Shown here one piece after another: positions 7,666 through 10,189 of a stretch of 10,189 nucleotides of DNA. Each line of letters opens with the position of its first letter. Positions within the stretch are counted from its first letter, which is position 1. This DNA is from Saccoglossus kowalevskii. Lineage: Eukaryota; Hemichordata; Enteropneusta; Harrimaniidae. Where the stretch lies: NCBI RefSeq assembly GCF_000003605.2, contig NW_003134366.1, forward strand, positions 171,947 to 182,135, read 5' to 3'. The notes under the pieces were generated by a model that was not told the DNA's origin, searched no databases, and was given only the letters and a program-made list of their open reading frames with translations. Made by a program: the position numbers and the translations under genes.

Positions 7666-8505
7666 AATCAGTAGCTTCATTCCAAATAAGTTACAATATT
7701 TAGCCTCTATCGTCTTTCACATATAAAGGTCACGTAGATCTGATTTGAATACAACTTTTTAATTCATGTTTATAACGTAATCTGACTGGAAATTGTAATT
7801 ACATGATAATGCATGCGATTAATCGTGTTTTGAAATGTCAGCTGGTGTTAACCTGTCGTTACTATACCTAATACATGTGTTCAAAACGAACTGTTGTGTA
7901 AAAAATATACCTTCTATTCATATAAAGAATCATTGTTCACATTAATAGCTCACACAAATCAAAAAGAAAAAAATCTCAAAACGACTCATTGGTCGCTTAT
8001 ACAACATGATTTACCAAACATAAATAAATACAGGTCAGTAAAGGTATGATAGTAAACGTGATTACACGTTTTTTGGAGGTTTAATTCTTTTTAGTTGTCC
8101 ATTGCCAGAGTGGCATTTTTTTGAGAAAAGTATATTACCTTAACCAAAATCATGGACGAAGGGAAATACACCTGAATGATTAAAATAAATCAATAAATCA
8201 CAAGAACAGAATAGTTAAAATTGTTATTACTCTAATAATAATTTCACTCACAGACCACCAGATCTCTAAAATTGGGTCTGAGTATGTATGAACAATGAAA
8301 ACAAATAATAATCTCAACAAGAACTATATAAATGTCCTCCCTGACTAGAAGATTACTTCCACAGCAGTAATTAAAAAGATGTATCACAATTTTGCTCGTA
8401 CTTGTTTGAAGCGAGCTACTGCATTTTTGTCTAATGAGAGTACTATGGTCAGTGGGCTATGGAGTGTATTGTGATAATATGTATCACGTGTTGTATGACT
8501 GAATG
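7666..8505. other. Gene-free AT-rich stretch
   Basis: No recognised coding or RNA gene. The one structure noted is a perfect 7-bp hairpin, AAACGTG/CACGTTT (8054-8060 with 8065-8071), followed by a T run. It is short enough to be chance. Confidence 0.5.
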
Positions 8506-8856
8506 TTAACTGTACAGCAATTCGATTCTCACAATCAACTTCGTCTCCATTACACCTTTTAGGTCACAGACAATATATTGTATGACTTTACTAAATGCAC
8601 CACGACAACAAGTAGTATTACCAAAGCATAGCTTAGAGTATCTATAATGTATAATTAAGTTTGGTAAACATTTGTAGTTGGATGATGGGCTTGGTAAGTT
8701 GCTTTTATTAGCTTTGTAGGGTCCATGCACATGCAAATTTAAATGTTGGTTTCCCTGACCATTGTCATACTGCTCACCCAAGATTTTGGTTAAATTTTTG
8801 GCAACTATCAAACATATTTTCGCATGCTCTGTAGTTCTGCTTTGACTTGATTGCAA
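8506..8856 (-). CDS. Unassigned 116-residue open frame, possibly a coding relic
   Basis: Open on the minus strand for 116 codons. The N-terminal half (EHAKICLIVAKNLTKILGEQ, then HLNLHVHGPY) looks more protein-like than the window's other chance frames. The HLNLHVH stretch loosely recalls the LHLHxH block of some large DNA transposase families common in molluscs, but nothing around it confirms this and the C-terminal half has no recognisable motif. No promoter, splice or poly(A) context supports expression. It may be part of a decayed transposon or simply a chance ORF. Confidence 0.15.
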   Translation of the reverse strand: MQSSQSRTTEHAKICLIVAKNLTKILGEQYDNGQGNQHLNLHVHGPYKANKSNLPSPSSNYKCLPNLIIHYRYSKLCFGNTTCCRGAFSKVIQYIVCDLKGVMETKLIVRIELLYS

Positions 8857-9198
8857 ATTATATATGTGTTACTGCGAAGTGGATTTCAACTGGGTAGAAT
8901 TGACTGTTTTGCATATTGGGAAAATATGATTACCCAATTATGAAACAAGCTCTCATTGTCTCGTGAAGAAATATCAGCTTCACTGTCAGTGTCTAACATG
9001 AACTGAATGAAATGAAAGAATATAGGCTAAATTTTAAATAACTCGGCTATTCTTTTGTGGATATGTGCGTTTAGTTTAAGTTTGAGAACCCTTCCCCCTA
9101 GAAGTTTCTAGCTTTAGAATTGCCTCAGGTATTTCTTCCTCGATTCTAAACCAGAAAACCCAATTACCAATTTTACATGTCTAGCTCAAAAGATTAAC
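8857..9198. other. Gene-free AT-rich stretch
   Basis: I see no gene, RNA or repeat that I can support here. Confidence 0.5.
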
Positions 9199-9303
9199 CC
9201 TTTACCGCGTATGTCTGGCAAAAATAAGAGTTCCATATATCACTTAACACTTATATCACTGCTTTATTTTTATCCATACAGTCTTGGCTTGATAATGTTA
9301 AAA
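9199..9303 (+). repeat. Dispersed repeat, copy 2
   Basis: Diverged partner of 4130-4235, in the same orientation. It begins CTTTACCGCGTATGTCTGGC and keeps AAAATAAGAG, TTCCATATATCAC, TATATCAC, TTATTTTTATCCATAC and ATAATGTTA in the same order. It has short deletions relative to copy 1, in the AAGCGAGCG and ACTACTGAC segments. Confidence 0.55.
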
Positions 9304-10189
9304 TTTCGGAACTTTGTCAATAGTGGAACATACTCAAAAACAATTTTTAAAATATAAGGAACGCGTATGTGATTAACAATGTTTTTACGTTGCTCTTTCA
9401 TTGACTGTTGATGATATATGCAAATGAGCTGCTGGCCTCGGTGCGGTGAAGCGGTGGGCGACTTCCTGTTCTGGCTCCTTGTTTACATACCTCAACGTAC
9501 CTCAAAGAATACGCACAGTAATGATAAATCAACTTTTTCACACTCATCTCGCAAACATGTCGACAACTTCTAGCGAGACAGGTTCCAATGGTATACTGTA
9601 AAATAATTTCATTTTTATTTATTTTCATGCAGGGGGAGGGCCCGTAAACACAAGGCCGCGATTTGTTTTTGTTATCTTCGTGCATATATTTCAAGCTTTA
9701 TCGGCATTGTTGACGAAACTAAATAATGTTTTCACGCATGTTTATCTGAATGCATTTTAACAATTTTCGTTTCGCTGTCACAATCGCCGCGATTATAGCA
9801 TCGCCATGCTTCGGACAATCGCCACTGATGTTGTTCACATCGATAACTAACTTTTCAATGTCAAAATACACAAACAAAAAATCCTTAGTTAATTGAAAAT
9901 AAAAAAATACCTTCGAAATAACAGCAAAATCGGCAACTATATGCAGTTTCAAACACCGAGGAAAAATCAAGTACTCTGTGACATAGTGTGAAGGATTCCC
10001 TGGCAAACTGAAAAAGACATTCAAGCGGAGGTAATGACTAATTTGCATAACCATTTTGCTAATGTTCATAATTAAAATGACTGTTTCAGTCCCAAACTTA
10101 AACATTGTTGTTTCTTGAAATATTTGTCATTCCTTTATTTTCACCGTGTTTACTTTTACTATTTGTGTATTTTGAGTATGTCCACTATT
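9304..10189. other. No recognised gene; GC-richer patch and one 128-residue chance-like frame
   Basis: 9420-9660 is less AT-rich than its surroundings, with GGTGCGGTGAAGCGGTGGGC and GCAGGGGGAGGGCCCG, and an ATGCAAAT octamer at 9418-9425. A plus-strand ATG at 9557 with A at -3 opens 12 codons before a GT (9591), a tentative first exon. The 98-residue minus frame over the patch (9398-9694) matches nothing. A 128-residue minus frame (9719-10105) is the longest uninterrupted unassigned ORF after 520 but has no family motif. AATCGC-C-GCGATT (9782-9794) is a perfect short inverted repeat, and ATCGCC recurs at 9783, 9800 and 9818. Confidence 0.4.

Noticed and set aside
1-10189. CRISPR array, bacterial operon, phage, rRNA or tRNA gene
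   Set aside because: No regularly spaced identical repeats with unique spacers, no ribosome-binding-site-linked gene runs, and no cloverleaf or rRNA signature seen on either strand.

Overview
The window looks like nuclear DNA of an AT-rich invertebrate genome, most likely a bivalve or other mollusc. This rests on eukaryotic-type content: no operons, no dense ORFs, dinucleotide satellite repeats, decayed retroelement and gene copies, TATA/CCAAT-type signals. It also rests on repeat style: units with an AAGATGGC...GGCCATCTT hairpin and a GGACGGACGCAC tract, which I associate with bivalve introns and intergenic DNA. The species assignment is inference. I find no intact protein-coding gene; most open frames are short chance ORFs.

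Layout. 28-420 holds about three tandem ~140-150 bp repeat units, followed by a GGAC/GCAC-type simple repeat (443-499). A decayed Penelope-like reverse transcriptase follows on the minus strand, legible in pieces from 2055 down to 647. Its downstream flank (532-573) carries a hammerhead-ribozyme-like core, CTGATGA - 6 bp stem - GAAAC, and PLEs are known to carry hammerheads. The element is riddled with frameshifts and stops. It has lost the stretch that should contain the YxDD catalytic motif, and one frameshift is explained exactly by a 10-bp tandem duplication. 2236-2345 has a promoter-like arrangement (inverted CCAAT, then TATATAAAAA) on the plus strand, pointing away from the element.

2350-6680 is gene-poor AT-rich DNA with small repeats, a CA microsatellite, and one copy (4130-4235) of a dispersed repeat whose second diverged copy lies at 9199-9303. 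6792-7660 on the plus strand is the second clear coding relic: a galactose-3-O-sulfotransferase (Gal3ST) family pseudogene, readable from the PAPS-binding loop to a C-terminal stop across four frame changes. An AATAAA sits directly on its stop.

7666-10189 has no recognisable gene. It contains two unassigned minus-strand ORFs (8506-8856 and 9719-10105), the second dispersed repeat copy, and a slightly GC-richer patch near 9420-9660 with a very tentative first-exon candidate. Nothing suggests that the two relics work together; the window reads as a graveyard of repeats, a dead retroelement and a dead enzyme gene.
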